Origin: Paenibacillus agricola
Lineage (GTDB): Bacteria; Bacillota; Bacilli; Paenibacillales; NBRC-103111
Assembly: GCF_011440305.1 (NCBI RefSeq)
Contig: NZ_JAAOIW010000007.1
Location: forward strand, 320,076-384,075
DNA length: 64,000 bases
Reading direction: 5' to 3'
Shown in pieces: positions 26,141 through 35,655 of this stretch. The first letter of the stretch is position 1. Each line of letters opens with the position of its first letter. Both the position numbers and the translations under genes were made by a program. Below the pieces are notes generated by a model that searched no databases, was not told the DNA's origin, and was given only the letters and a program-made list of their open reading frames with translations.

Positions 26141-27454
26141 TTATTCCAAAAATTCATAGCTTCCATCCCGCAGCTCAACCGCCCAGGCCGGTACTAAATC
26201 GATCGATTGTTCATTCACATACGGGCGGTAAGCGGGAAATATCGAAATGACAGCATGCTTTTTCGAATATTCATTGAGCTTCTCATCCAAAGCCTCACCG
26301 CCGATAATCGTCACTTCCTTGCTGGTCGCACCATTCGCATCAGGAATCATCGTGGAGCGTTCATAGCTGGCGACAACACCCTTTTGCACAACCATTTTCA
26401 TATACCCGATATTGGCACGCTGGTCGATCACTGGAAGATGCCCATAATATTGCCTAAAAATAAAAGGCTGGTTGCCCGGCAGCAAGCGCTGTGGCACCTT
26501 TTGCAACGAATACGTCCCATTCCAGCCACCATGCTGATTAACGAACTGCACCGCTGACAGCAGGTTATCCTGCAAATCCGCTTTATTGTCAACCGAAGTA
26601 GCTGCTGCTACAGGATCGGAGTAGGTCATCCAGCGTTGGTCGTTTTTCAGCTGTAGCCCACGCTTCGCATCCGTGTATATTTCCGAGCCGTCACGCTCTG
26701 AAAGGTTGCGGGTAATCGCCGGGTCGACAAAAAAACTTCGCTTCAGCTGGTCCGCTGTAAATAGCTTGAACGGCAGCTTCACTGAGGCAAAATTAATCGG
26801 CTTCAGCGGCACATAAAAGTCCCCATTGGTCGTTTTGTAAGGAACCATCACGGGGTTGCCGCTCGCATCAGGCTTCTGTACCTCCGTAGCAAAGCGTTCA
26901 ATATCTGTACCGGATATGTCCGACTTCTGTACCTCATATACCAGATTGGGCGTGTCCGTGAATAATACGGTCCTGACCTCATCCTTGCTATCCTTTACAA
27001 AAATCCAAATACGGGTAATCGTATCATTATCCAAGGGCAGCTCACCCTTGAGCTGCATCATCCGTTGCAGCACATTGAACGGTATCCCGTCCCGAAAGCG
27101 TACCTCTACACCCTGCTGCTTATTGCGGACATCCTCCCAATTGATATTTAACGCGCTTGTGCTCATTTTTCGGAATCCGTCCAGTGTTCGTTGGTTGACA
27201 CTTTCAACCACCATTTTATAAGCATCTGATTCTCGGTATAGCACGGTATGCTGCTGGTTGCCCAGATGCAGAATGACTTGGTCCGGGAACAATAATTCCT
27301 CCAACAGCGCCTGCGAGCCAAGCCGGTCGGTCTTCACATATTCGTCTTGAACAAGCGGATCGAAATTCGGAGGGCTATAGGAAAGAAAATAGCTCTGTAC
27401 AAGGCTCAGCCCGACTAGCAGCACCAAAGAAGCAGATTTCAGCTTCTCGATCAT
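26141..27454 (-). CDS. walH: WalH (YycH), regulator of the WalK kinase
   Basis: 437 residues with an N-terminal membrane helix (about 8-26, LVLLVGLSLVQSYFLSY) and a large extracytoplasmic YycH domain. YHLPV-type and YRPYV blocks are visible (FRQYYGHLPVIDQRANIGYM, IFPAYRPYVNEQSIDLVPAW). It forms a membrane complex with WalI and WalK in Bacillus, lowering kinase output. The ATG overlaps the walK stop (ATGA), so expression is coupled. Confidence 0.94.
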   Translation of the reverse strand: MIEKLKSASLVLLVGLSLVQSYFLSYSPPNFDPLVQDEYVKTDRLGSQALLEELLFPDQVILHLGNQQHTVLYRESDAYKMVVESVNQRTLDGFRKMSTSALNINWEDVRNKQQGVEVRFRDGIPFNVLQRMMQLKGELPLDNDTITRIWIFVKDSKDEVRTVLFTDTPNLVYEVQKSDISGTDIERFATEVQKPDASGNPVMVPYKTTNGDFYVPLKPINFASVKLPFKLFTADQLKRSFFVDPAITRNLSERDGSEIYTDAKRGLQLKNDQRWMTYSDPVAAATSVDNKADLQDNLLSAVQFVNQHGGWNGTYSLQKVPQRLLPGNQPFIFRQYYGHLPVIDQRANIGYMKMVVQKGVVASYERSTMIPDANGATSKEVTIIGGEALDEKLNEYSKKHAVISIFPAYRPYVNEQSIDLVPAWAVELRDGSYEFLE

Positions 27455-29289
27455 ACAACAGCCTCCTCATTACGGGGGTATGGCAAAGTAAAGGTTACCT
27501 TCGTTCCCTTACCTAGCTCCGATTCCAGCAGGACAGTGCCTCCATGGGCTCTAACTATTTCCCGGGCAATCGAGAGGCCAAGCCCAGTACCGCCCATACT
27601 GCGTGAACGGGCTTTATCCACCCGGTAAAACCGTTCAAAAATTCGGCTCAGATCCTTCTTAGGAATACCGATTCCGTTATCCTGCACCGTTATTTCCAGC
27701 AGCTCGGTATCCGTCAGGCGGGCGCAAAGCGAAATATGCCCTTCATCCGATGTATATTTGATCGCATTGGACACCAGATTGTCGAGCACCTGGTCAATAC
27801 GGTCGCGGTCAATCATAATTTCCTTCAATGATTTGGCAACATCAATCGTAACCGTAATCGCGCGCTGCTCCATTTGGAAAGAAAAGCGGTCAGCGACCTC
27901 CTCCAGCATTTCCATCACAATTGTGCTTTCCCTGCTAATAATCGCTTGATTGGAATCCAGCCTGGACAGCTGCAATAAATCCGTGACCAGCCGGATCATC
28001 CGTTCCGTTTCGTTGCGGGTCACGCTAATGAACTTGCCCGCCAGCTGCGGATCTTCAAGTGCGCCATCCTCCAGCGCCTCCAGATAGCTCTTGATCGTCG
28101 TAAGGGGCGTCCGCAGCTCGTGGGACACATTGGCCACGAACTCGCGCCTGGATTCCTCCAGCTTCTCCTGGTCGGTCACATCCTGCAGTACGGCTATCGT
28201 ACCCGAGCGGCCCTTCTCCTTATTGGATAAGCCAGTGAACGTCAGCTTCACGGAAAGCTGCTCTTCCTCCTCATGGACAAAGTGGAGCAGCAAGGTAGGG
28301 TCCTCGCCGAATTCGAACTGGCGCATCACATCTCGGGGAATGCCCAATACCTCATGGAGCTGCTTGCCAAGCGTCGTATCCTCATTCACCTGCAAAATCT
28401 GCTTGGCACGCCGGTTAATCACGATGACCCGTCCATCATTGTCGGCAGCGATCAAGCCGTCATTCATATTGGTCAGGATCGAGGCGAGCTTCTCCTTCTC
28501 CTCCTCATTCAAGGACAAGGCTTCCTTCAGCCGCCCTGTCATGAAATTAAAAGTTTGTCCCAGCTGCCCAATCTCATCACGCCCAAGCACAGGCACCGCT
28601 TCATTGAAGCGCCCCTCGGCTACAGCCGTTGCCTGCTTCGTAATCGCCTTAATCGGACCTGTAATCGTAGCGGACAACATCACGCCTAGAATCCCCGTTA
28701 ATGCCAGCGCAAGCAAGGTACCCGTGATGAGGAACTGGTTGATCAGGTTCATCGGTTTGTACATCTCTTCCATCGAAGCGATAATATAGACCGCACCATT
28801 GACCTTTACACCCGTGCCCACAGGCTTGGCGATGATCATTTTGCGTACACCGTCAAAATCCGTGAACATCCGCTGGTTATCCTTGATGCCTTGCAGCGCC
28901 CGATTCACTTCAGTCTGTATATTTTTCTGCCCGACCACCGCCTGGTGGCTTGCCATCGAAGTGGACAATACGATTCCGTTGGCGTCGATCACCTGGATCT
29001 CCGCATTGCTGATGGCGAACAGGTTATTGACGACATCATTCAAGTCGGCATACGATTTACGTGCCTCGCCCGACTTGGATTCCTCATTATTTACGGATAA
29101 ATACGGCTCTACATATTGGGCTAACAGCTGCGCCTGTGTATTATGGGTATTAATAAAATCCGTCTTGAAATAAGCCTCTAGCGTCCGGGTAAAATAAACG
29201 CCGATCAGCTGCATCGCAATTAAAATAAGCAATACATAAATAATGATCAGCTTGGCCTGGATCGATTGAAAAAACCGAATCCCTTTCAT
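27451..29289 (-). CDS. walK: Sensor histidine kinase WalK (YycG)
   Basis: 612 residues, the sensor of the essential cell-wall two-component system. TM1 lies at about 13-33, an extracytoplasmic Cache-like domain at 35-180, TM2 at 183-205, HAMP to about 258 and PAS at about 265-370. HisKA carries the phospho-accepting His in VSHELRTPLTTIKSYLEAL, and HATPase_c has DNLVSNAIKYTSDEG, DNGIGIPK and GGTGLGLSIA. WalK senses cell-wall status and phosphorylates WalR, which controls autolysin genes. A GGAGG precedes the ATG, and only 3 bp separate it from walR. Confidence 0.97.
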   Translation of the reverse strand: MKGIRFFQSIQAKLIIIYVLLILIAMQLIGVYFTRTLEAYFKTDFINTHNTQAQLLAQYVEPYLSVNNEESKSGEARKSYADLNDVVNNLFAISNAEIQVIDANGIVLSTSMASHQAVVGQKNIQTEVNRALQGIKDNQRMFTDFDGVRKMIIAKPVGTGVKVNGAVYIIASMEEMYKPMNLINQFLITGTLLALALTGILGVMLSATITGPIKAITKQATAVAEGRFNEAVPVLGRDEIGQLGQTFNFMTGRLKEALSLNEEEKEKLASILTNMNDGLIAADNDGRVIVINRRAKQILQVNEDTTLGKQLHEVLGIPRDVMRQFEFGEDPTLLLHFVHEEEEQLSVKLTFTGLSNKEKGRSGTIAVLQDVTDQEKLEESRREFVANVSHELRTPLTTIKSYLEALEDGALEDPQLAGKFISVTRNETERMIRLVTDLLQLSRLDSNQAIISRESTIVMEMLEEVADRFSFQMEQRAITVTIDVAKSLKEIMIDRDRIDQVLDNLVSNAIKYTSDEGHISLCARLTDTELLEITVQDNGIGIPKKDLSRIFERFYRVDKARSRSMGGTGLGLSIAREIVRAHGGTVLLESELGKGTKVTFTLPYPRNEEAVV

Positions 29290-29292
29290 GGG

Positions 29293-30012
29293 TCAGAAGC
29301 CTCCGGTAGTCTTCGGATTCCGCATCATATATCCGAGCCCACGGCGGGTCATAATATATTCTGGGCGGCTCGGGTCATCTTCAATTTTCTCGCGCAGCCG
29401 GCGAATCGTTACATCTACCGTCCGCACGTCTCCAAAATATTCGAAGCCCCATACAGCCTGCAGCAGATGCTCCCTGGTCATCACCTTGCCACTTTGCTTA
29501 GCCAGGTATTGCACCAGCTCAAACTCCCTATGTGTCAGGTCCAAGGGCACCTCGCCTTTATACACCATATACATATCGCTATCGATAAAAAGGTCATGGA
29601 TTTTAAAACCTTGCCTGGCGTCCGCCTCAACGGGCGGTGCCGATAATGCCTTTGCCTGGCGGCGCAGATGGGCTTTCACCCGTGCCAGGAGCTCCCTCGT
29701 GCCAAAAGGCTTGGTAACATAATCGTCAGCACCCAGCTCCAGGCCGAGCACCTTATCGATCTCATTATCCTTTGCTGTCAGCATAATAATGGGGGTATTC
29801 AGCTTCATCCTGACCTCACGGCATACATCCATACCATCTTTAACCGGCAGCATTAAATCTAGTAAAATAAGGTCAGGCAGCTCCTGAAAAGCAAGCTCCA
29901 CCGCTCTGCCTCCATCATAAGCGCAGATGACCTCATGGCCTTCCTTCTCCAAATTAAACTTTAATATATCCGCAATCGGTTGTTCATCATCGACAACGAG
30001 AATTTTCGCCAT
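29293..30012 (-). CDS. walR: Response regulator WalR (YycF)
   Basis: 239 residues from [20 protein letters not shown]. The receiver domain has Asp in [19 protein letters not shown] and Lys in DYVTKPFG. An OmpR-type winged helix forms the C-terminal half ([39 protein letters not shown]). This is the usual essential regulator of cell-wall hydrolase genes in low-GC Gram-positives. The start is placed by homology; an in-frame GTG four codons earlier is possible. It is first in the walRKHI order. Confidence 0.97.
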   Translation of the reverse strand: MAKILVVDDEQPIADILKFNLEKEGHEVICAYDGGRAVELAFQELPDLILLDLMLPVKDGMDVCREVRMKLNTPIIMLTAKDNEIDKVLGLELGADDYVTKPFGTRELLARVKAHLRRQAKALSAPPVEADARQGFKIHDLFIDSDMYMVYKGEVPLDLTHREFELVQYLAKQSGKVMTREHLLQAVWGFEYFGDVRTVDVTIRRLREKIEDDPSRPEYIMTRRGLGYMMRNPKTTGGF

Positions 30013-30155
30013 CCTTACGATCACCGCCTGTTCATTTCTCAATTTCTCCACTTTATCTTAACACATCCTGGGCTAAAAAGAGATAAGGCGCGACTGCAAA
30101 CCACCCTTGAGACAAGTCTTTTTAGCAGAAATAGGGGCAGGCTGCGATCCTTTTT

Positions 30156-30986
30156 TCACTGTGGGCTCCTGCCCTCGCCTTTGACGGTAAAACTAAAGGT
30201 CTGTGGAGCCGCTTCACGGTAAGCTTTACTGATGCCTTTGTGGGCAATCTCCGATTTATCGACTTTTTTGTAAGGGATATTTAAGAAGACTTCCTTTTGA
30301 AAGGGAAAAAAGGAAAGCTCGACCACCTCCTGATCTACCCAGGTAATACGCTTTTTATTGAAATTGACGTCAGCATTGGCAACAGAGCTGGAGTTGGCTC
30401 CGGAGCCGGAGTCTGAAGCATCCAGCGGATAATGCAGCCCCTCAGGAAATAACTCATACTGCTCGGTAGGTGTACCCGGTGCTTCCATGCATAGGAATAA
30501 AGATAGTTCATCACATATAAGCAAAACCCTCAAATGATGCTGCAATTCCGTTTCGTCTTCGATTTGCAGACGGGTTTTCAGCATGGTTTGTCTGGCATAT
30601 TCATGGTTTAAATAGGGGGTAGCCTTCTCGTTTTTGATTCTCTCAAACAATGTCGTATACAACAGGCTGCACAATAAGGCCGAGTATTCGCTTTGCCGCT
30701 GCACTTCATCCACACCTTGCATATAATGCGGAAATCTCGGCTGAAGCGGAAAATCTCGAAACGAATACGGTCTTTGCTTCGCATCATTCCAAAAGGGCGA
30801 GCCGTCCAAGTCGATCCAGCTTCGGTCATGCTGGTGTGCCGCATACACCAAGTCATCCCTTCGCTGCTTGCCAATCAGCAAATCCTCGCTCCACACCGCT
30901 GCAAGCTCCCCCGCAGCGTGGCCATGGTCGTGCTGGGCAATCATAATGAACGACTCTTCTTTTTCATACACGATCATCTGGATCAA
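30156..30986 (-). CDS. DUF3891-family protein
   Basis: 276 residues matching the DUF3891 pattern: MIQMIVYEKEESFIMIAQHD with HDHGHAAGELAAVW, then AAHQHDRSWIDLDGSPFWND near 48-67, a central helical part with CDELSLFLCME, and a C-terminal sandwich (FPFQKEVFLNIPYKKV). The His/Asp pairs (HDHGH, HQHD) look like a metal-binding HD-type core, but the function is not established. It precedes walR on the same strand, with about 140 bp between. Confidence 0.85.
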   Translation of the reverse strand: MIQMIVYEKEESFIMIAQHDHGHAAGELAAVWSEDLLIGKQRRDDLVYAAHQHDRSWIDLDGSPFWNDAKQRPYSFRDFPLQPRFPHYMQGVDEVQRQSEYSALLCSLLYTTLFERIKNEKATPYLNHEYARQTMLKTRLQIEDETELQHHLRVLLICDELSLFLCMEAPGTPTEQYELFPEGLHYPLDASDSGSGANSSSVANADVNFNKKRITWVDQEVVELSFFPFQKEVFLNIPYKKVDKSEIAHKGISKAYREAAPQTFSFTVKGEGRSPQ

Positions 30987-31009
30987 ATCCCCTCTTTGCT
31001 AAAATGAAC

Positions 31010-31053
31010 AAGCCCCGAAACCCTTTCATATCAAGGAATTTCGGGACTTGCTC
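31010..31053 (-). terminator. Terminator of the M23 endopeptidase gene
   Basis: Minus strand GCAAGTCCCGAAATTCCTTG...GGTTTCGGGGCTTG folds on AAGYCCCGAAA arms. It lies about 90 bp past the M23 stop and just before the DUF3891 gene. Confidence 0.7.
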
Positions 31054-31145
31054 TCAGTGTCGCTTTACATGGTGCCTAGCCTGGTAAATTTTTCATTAAA
31101 ATGTGTTTCATCACGACTCGAATTGGTTTATAAAGAGTATAAGTG

Positions 31146-32714
31146 CTAGCGGTTTAAATACTTGGATGGATTCTCAGAGACATCATTTCTTATCACCTCG
31201 AAGTGCAAATGAACACCAGTAGAATTTCCGGTACTGCCCATAATTCCAATTTTCTCGCCTTTTTCCACGATCTGCCCCACTGAGGTTTGGATTGAACTCA
31301 GATGTCCATATAAAGTCTTATAACCATTCAAATGGTCGATAATGATATAGTTGCCGTACCCGCCCCCGTTTCCAGTAAAACTAACTTTACCCGTGTCCGA
31401 AGCTAGTATCGTTTTGTTGGACGAGGTCAGGTCAATCCCTTTATGCAACGCGCCCCAACGATATCCAAATGTACTGCTTACTTTCGAGCCAATAACCGGC
31501 CAAGCGTACTTGCCTGTGCCTTCACCTGTAATAACCTTAGTTCCTTTGCGTACCAGTGCTTTTACGGGCTGCTCCACAATTTCTTCGCCCTGAATCGTTT
31601 CCTCAATCATGATTCCATTAATCTTGGTAACCATGACCGATATTTTCTTCAAGCCGTTTTTTCCTTGCTTTAAGACTTCATCCGTTCCGAGCATCATATT
31701 GTTATCTTTCTCATATTCCGTATCAAACTGGATTTCCTGCTTCTCAATCACTTTCTCTACCGTTCTGACAGCTAACGTAGGCTGCAGCACCGTCAGGTCC
31801 AGCTTTTGCCCAATCTTGAGTTTATCGTCAACAACCGTCGGATTGTTCTGGTAGATCACTTGTTTGGAAATATTAAGCTTGGACGCAATGCAGGAAACAC
31901 AATCGCCTTGCACTACCGTATATTGGACAGGCTGCACATTGCCCGTTTCTAGCTTTTGTCTAAGCTCGTCCGGATTCGCTACATCCTGTGGCTGGATTGG
32001 AATATCTTTAAGCTCCACCTTTTGGACGAACTCAACCTTTTGCAGTATCGTTTCTTCTGCAGGCTCAGATGGGGAAGCCGATAAAATCCGCACTTGGTTC
32101 GGATCCTTCTTTTTCACCAAAGCATTGCTTTTTATTTGCTCCAGCAGCTCATTAGCCGTTTCGGGGTTTTTTAATACGCCGACTTTTTGACCATCAACCA
32201 ACAGCTCCGTACCAATCGGATAAGCCGTTATATAGGAAGCTAACCGCTCTAATACCTGCTTGTCATTCGGAGTTGCCATGAAAGCCCTTTCAGTTGTATA
32301 GGTAACCTCGGGCTCTTTAACGATCATTCTCAAATTAGAGCTATTCGTCGCTATTTCCTTTACTTTCGCAGCCTCGAACTGCTCTACAATAGCTTGGTCT
32401 GACACTGTGCCAATATTCTGGCCATCTACGCTCACATGTACCACTTGGATCATATTGCTGGCGATATAAGAATTGCCACTCCATACTACGGCACTAATGA
32501 TCGTTGCAACGGATACGGTCTTCACTAAGGTCCATTTATGTATAAGGAGTCCTTGATAGGCTCTGGGTTCCGCTAATTGTAAGGGTACTTGTTGTTCTTT
32601 TATGGGTTTGACCCGCAGCTTGAGAGCCAAATGGTGGAATGGGGTATTGGATAGGTTGCGCTGGGAGTTGTCCAGCAGCTTCTTTAGCCAGCCCATTTTC
32701 TGAAAAAATGCCAT
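31146..32714 (-). CDS. Cell-wall endopeptidase: LysM + G5 + peptidase M23
   Basis: 522 residues. Basic N-terminus, one membrane helix at about 66-86, an extracytoplasmic linker region, LysM at about 255-305 (VQYTVVQGDCVSCIASKLNI), G5 at about 315-395 and a C-terminal M23 (LytM-type) domain at about 405-522. The zinc ligands are visible in HKGIDLTSSN and VHLHFEVIRND. Such proteins cut peptidoglycan cross-bridges during growth or sporulation. LysM and G5 bind wall glycans. The LysM contains CVSC, an unusual cysteine pair. RBS AAAGGAG. Confidence 0.94.
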   Translation of the reverse strand: MAFFQKMGWLKKLLDNSQRNLSNTPFHHLALKLRVKPIKEQQVPLQLAEPRAYQGLLIHKWTLVKTVSVATIISAVVWSGNSYIASNMIQVVHVSVDGQNIGTVSDQAIVEQFEAAKVKEIATNSSNLRMIVKEPEVTYTTERAFMATPNDKQVLERLASYITAYPIGTELLVDGQKVGVLKNPETANELLEQIKSNALVKKKDPNQVRILSASPSEPAEETILQKVEFVQKVELKDIPIQPQDVANPDELRQKLETGNVQPVQYTVVQGDCVSCIASKLNISKQVIYQNNPTVVDDKLKIGQKLDLTVLQPTLAVRTVEKVIEKQEIQFDTEYEKDNNMMLGTDEVLKQGKNGLKKISVMVTKINGIMIEETIQGEEIVEQPVKALVRKGTKVITGEGTGKYAWPVIGSKVSSTFGYRWGALHKGIDLTSSNKTILASDTGKVSFTGNGGGYGNYIIIDHLNGYKTLYGHLSSIQTSVGQIVEKGEKIGIMGSTGNSTGVHLHFEVIRNDVSENPSKYLNR

Positions 32715-32890
32715 GTTGTTCTCCTTTAATTGTGTTTTTTTGCGAATTACATAAACCTGCCTATAATTCGGACATACTAAAAAAGTAAATACTCTTAACT
32801 AATTTAACATAATTGGACTGTGAAATTCAACACATATAATGGTAGCTGGATTTTATGGGAATCCAATCATGGCGGAGGCGTGAATAATAT

Positions 32891-33160
32891 ATGGAAAATA
32901 TTAGGGCAATATTCAATAGCTTGGGTGAAATGGAGGCCGCTGCAGCGATGCTGCGGGAGCAAGGGGTTATTGATATTAAGCTGCAAAATCAAGCTGCGAA
33001 CGGGGGTTATACCTTGGAGTCGATGCAATCAAGTCTAATAAGCGGAATCGGTGACGACGAGGGCGCCTCCGGATCGGAATGCATCATGGAGGTTGTGGTC
33101 GAGTCGTCACGATTCCGCCAAGTGGAGGATACCATTGCGAGATATGGAGGGGCGATTTAA
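32891..33160 (+). CDS. Hypothetical small acidic protein
   Basis: 89 residues, alpha/beta in appearance: MENIRAIFNSLGEMEAAAAM, then LREQGVIDIKLQ, and at the end CIMEVVVESSRFRQVEDTIA, ending RYGGAI. The two halves resemble a ferredoxin-like (ACT/YflT-type) fold, but I cannot assign a family. GGAGG lies 12 bases before the ATG, longer than usual. It is transcribed away from the M23 gene. Confidence 0.6.
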   Translation: MENIRAIFNSLGEMEAAAAMLREQGVIDIKLQNQAANGGYTLESMQSSLISGIGDDEGASGSECIMEVVVESSRFRQVEDTIARYGGAI

Positions 33161-33182
33161 AGGACAGGCGTTGAGCTAAGGC

Positions 33183-33986
33183 TTACAATGGCTTGATCAT
33201 ACCTAGAAGCTGGGAGTATTCTTCCGGCTTCAAATAATTTTGCAGCAGCTTCTCGATGCTCGATAGCTCGCTTGCTGTAATCCCATCCTCCATCATCAAG
33301 GAAATATGTTGGATTTCTGCTTGCGGGACACGCGTCAGCAGCTTGAAAATTTGGTTTTTGTCGTCATTGGACAATTGTTCCTTCTTCTTGGTAAACTCCT
33401 CGCCGGAAACGACAACCTTCCCACCCGCTCCCGAGAGGATATCAGGTTCGGCAGGGCTGCCGGTCGAGCTCGAAGATGACGAGCTCCTCGAACCATTAGC
33501 TGGCGAATTGCCCATGTCACTATCCAAGCTTGTAGATCTGCTGGCATCTGCGATGGTTCCATTTGCTGCGCTTGCATTAGGCTTAGCCTCAGGCTCAGGT
33601 TTGGAACCAAGCTTGGATTCAGGCTCGCTCTTTAACGGCTCTGCGCTCCCGTCCACTGCCTGCTGGTGCCCAAACACGGCTAAAGCGTCTTCCTGCTGCT
33701 GCGTGGCCCCCTGGGTCGTCGGTATAGCTTTAGGCGGCAGGGTGCTGCCATTTGCCTCTGCTGCCAGCTTCGTTTCGCCGAATAACCGGTAGCCTTGCGC
33801 CTGCTTGCCCAAATGCGCCATAAACTGCGACCAATTGGGTGCCGCTATTGCCGTTGACTTCAATTGGTATTGATCGAGAACCATATCGATATAGGCATTC
33901 ATTACTGTAAAGGTACATACCACACATACCAGTGAGGTGATCATGATGCTGACGCATAGCTTGATCATAGCCTGTATAAGCTTCAT
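33183..33986 (-). CDS. Hypothetical membrane-anchored protein with Ser/Pro-rich linker
   Basis: 267 residues. One TM helix at about 5-30 (IKLCVSIMITSLVCVVCTFT), then an extracytoplasmic part with a long low-complexity segment (repeated SEPESKLGSKPEPEAK and a run of seven Ser). A compact helical C-terminal domain of about 70 residues follows (DDKNQIFKLLTRVPQAEIQH, ITASELSSIEKLLQNYLKPE). I do not recognise the family. AGGAG is correctly spaced for the ATG at 33986, seven codons inside the longest frame. It lies between the M23 gene and purA on the core strand. Confidence 0.7.
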   Translation of the reverse strand: MKLIQAMIKLCVSIMITSLVCVVCTFTVMNAYIDMVLDQYQLKSTAIAAPNWSQFMAHLGKQAQGYRLFGETKLAAEANGSTLPPKAIPTTQGATQQQEDALAVFGHQQAVDGSAEPLKSEPESKLGSKPEPEAKPNASAANGTIADASRSTSLDSDMGNSPANGSRSSSSSSSTGSPAEPDILSGAGGKVVVSGEEFTKKKEQLSNDDKNQIFKLLTRVPQAEIQHISLMMEDGITASELSSIEKLLQNYLKPEEYSQLLGMIKPL

Positions 33987-34087
33987 TATTTTATCCGCTC
34001 CTGCCATTCTGGTCTCAGCAGCACCGCATACACGGCACTCCTCTTTCAGTATGGACGGTTTTTTGCCAACTCAATCCAAATGCAGCA

Positions 34088-34132
34088 AAAAACCTCCCCA
34101 TCCCTTAAACAGCAAAGGGTGGGGAGGCGCTA
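34088..34132 (-). terminator. Terminator of purA
   Basis: Minus strand: CCTCCCCACCCTT ... AAGGGATGGGGAGG followed by TTTTTTGC, 15 bp past the purA stop. Confidence 0.85.
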
Positions 34133-34146
34133 TAGGAAAAATCTAA

Positions 34147-35430
34147 TTAAAATATCGGCTTAACCAAATTCGTTTGCTCACGGTTGCGACCTACCGAGAA
34201 GATTGTAATCGGGATACCGGTTAGCTCCACTACACGGTTAATATAGTTGCGTGCGTTCTCAGGCAGATCCTCTAGCTTGCGGACGCCTGTAATATCTTCG
34301 CTCCAGCCTGGCAGCTCTTCATATACGGCCACACACTCGGACAGCATTTTCAAGCTGGCCGGGTAATGCTCGATCGTTTGGCCACGGTATTGGTAGGACG
34401 TACAAATCTTGACGGTTTCTAGACCCGCCAACACGTCCAGTGAGTTTAGGGATAATCCGGTAATGCCGCTTACTCTGCGGGCATGGCGGATTACAACGCT
34501 GTCGAACCAGCCGACGCGGCGAGGACGGCCGGTTACGGTTCCGTACTCATGACCCTTCTCACGGATCCAATTGCCAATCTCATTGTTTAGCTCCGTTGGG
34601 AACGGACCGTCGCCGACACGTGTCGTATACGACTTCGCTACGCCGATTACTTGGCTGATCTTGCTCGGGCCTACGCCAGAGCCGATACATACGCCGCCAG
34701 CCGATGGATTCGATGAGGTCACATAAGGATAAGTACCTTGGTCAATATCAAGCATAACGCCTTGCGCGCCTTCGAACAATACTTTGCGATCCTCGTCAAT
34801 TAAATCATTAAGGATAACGGAAGTATCGGTGACGTAAGGGCGAAGACGGTCAGCATAACCCAAATACTCAGCAATGATTGTATCCGCATCTACAGCCGTA
34901 GAGCCATATACTTGCTCGATCAGTACATTTTTCTCAGCAACCACTTGGCGTACACGGTTCGTGAATTCTTCTTCATCCATCAAGTCAGCAATCCGAATCC
35001 CGTTTCTTGCTGCTTTATCCATATAACATGGACCGATCCCTTTACGGGTCGTACCGATCTTATTATCGCCCTTGCGGTCTTCTTCCAAACCATCAAGCAA
35101 CAAGTGGTACGGCATAATGACATGTGCACGGTCACTAATTTTCAAATTGTTCGTTGTAAAACCGTTATCGTGAATATATTGAATCTCGTCGAGAAGCGCG
35201 CCTGGATTAATAACCATGCCATTTCCGATCACGCAAACTTTATTTTCATAAAAAATGCCCGAAGGAACCATTGTTAATTTGTACTTTTTATCATCAATCA
35301 AAATCGTATGACCTGCATTGTTACCACCTTGGTAACGTGCAACCACTTCTGCAGACTCTGCAAGGAAATCGGTAATTTTACCTTTTCCTTCATCGCCCCA
35401 TTGGGTTCCGACAACCACAACCGTTGACAT
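34147..35430 (-). CDS. purA: Adenylosuccinate synthetase
   Basis: 427 residues, full length. PurA makes adenylosuccinate from IMP, aspartate and GTP, the first committed step to AMP. The P-loop [20 protein letters not shown] lies at the N-terminus. [27 protein letters not shown] and [12 protein letters not shown] are at the expected spacing, and the C-terminal base-recognition [11 protein letters not shown] is present. It follows dnaB in the conserved rplI-dnaB-purA order. The 225 bp before it hold no recognised element. Confidence 0.98.
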   Translation of the reverse strand: MSTVVVVGTQWGDEGKGKITDFLAESAEVVARYQGGNNAGHTILIDDKKYKLTMVPSGIFYENKVCVIGNGMVINPGALLDEIQYIHDNGFTTNNLKISDRAHVIMPYHLLLDGLEEDRKGDNKIGTTRKGIGPCYMDKAARNGIRIADLMDEEEFTNRVRQVVAEKNVLIEQVYGSTAVDADTIIAEYLGYADRLRPYVTDTSVILNDLIDEDRKVLFEGAQGVMLDIDQGTYPYVTSSNPSAGGVCIGSGVGPSKISQVIGVAKSYTTRVGDGPFPTELNNEIGNWIREKGHEYGTVTGRPRRVGWFDSVVIRHARRVSGITGLSLNSLDVLAGLETVKICTSYQYRGQTIEHYPASLKMLSECVAVYEELPGWSEDITGVRKLEDLPENARNYINRVVELTGIPITIFSVGRNREQTNLVKPIF

Positions 35431-35655
35431 GCAACCTAACCCCCATCAGGTGAAAACTCACCTATAATTAGCCAAAAGGCTCAAAGCACCTTTAGTATTC
35501 TAGCAGTTTTACGTACAAAAGTCAATAAAAACGAACGATTAGGCAAGCGTTAACCCCATTGTTCGGGCACTGCTCTGTAAAGGTTAAAAAGATTAATAAT
35601 TGCCTACACGATCTGCCTAATTTACGAACTTTAAGATATAGCCAAAGCGTTGACT

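Noticed and set aside
34525-34545. GGTTACGGTTCCGTACTC in purA, similar to the rlmH-end repeat
   Set aside because: Only a short chance match within conserved purA codons; the ATTTATGGTA half is absent.
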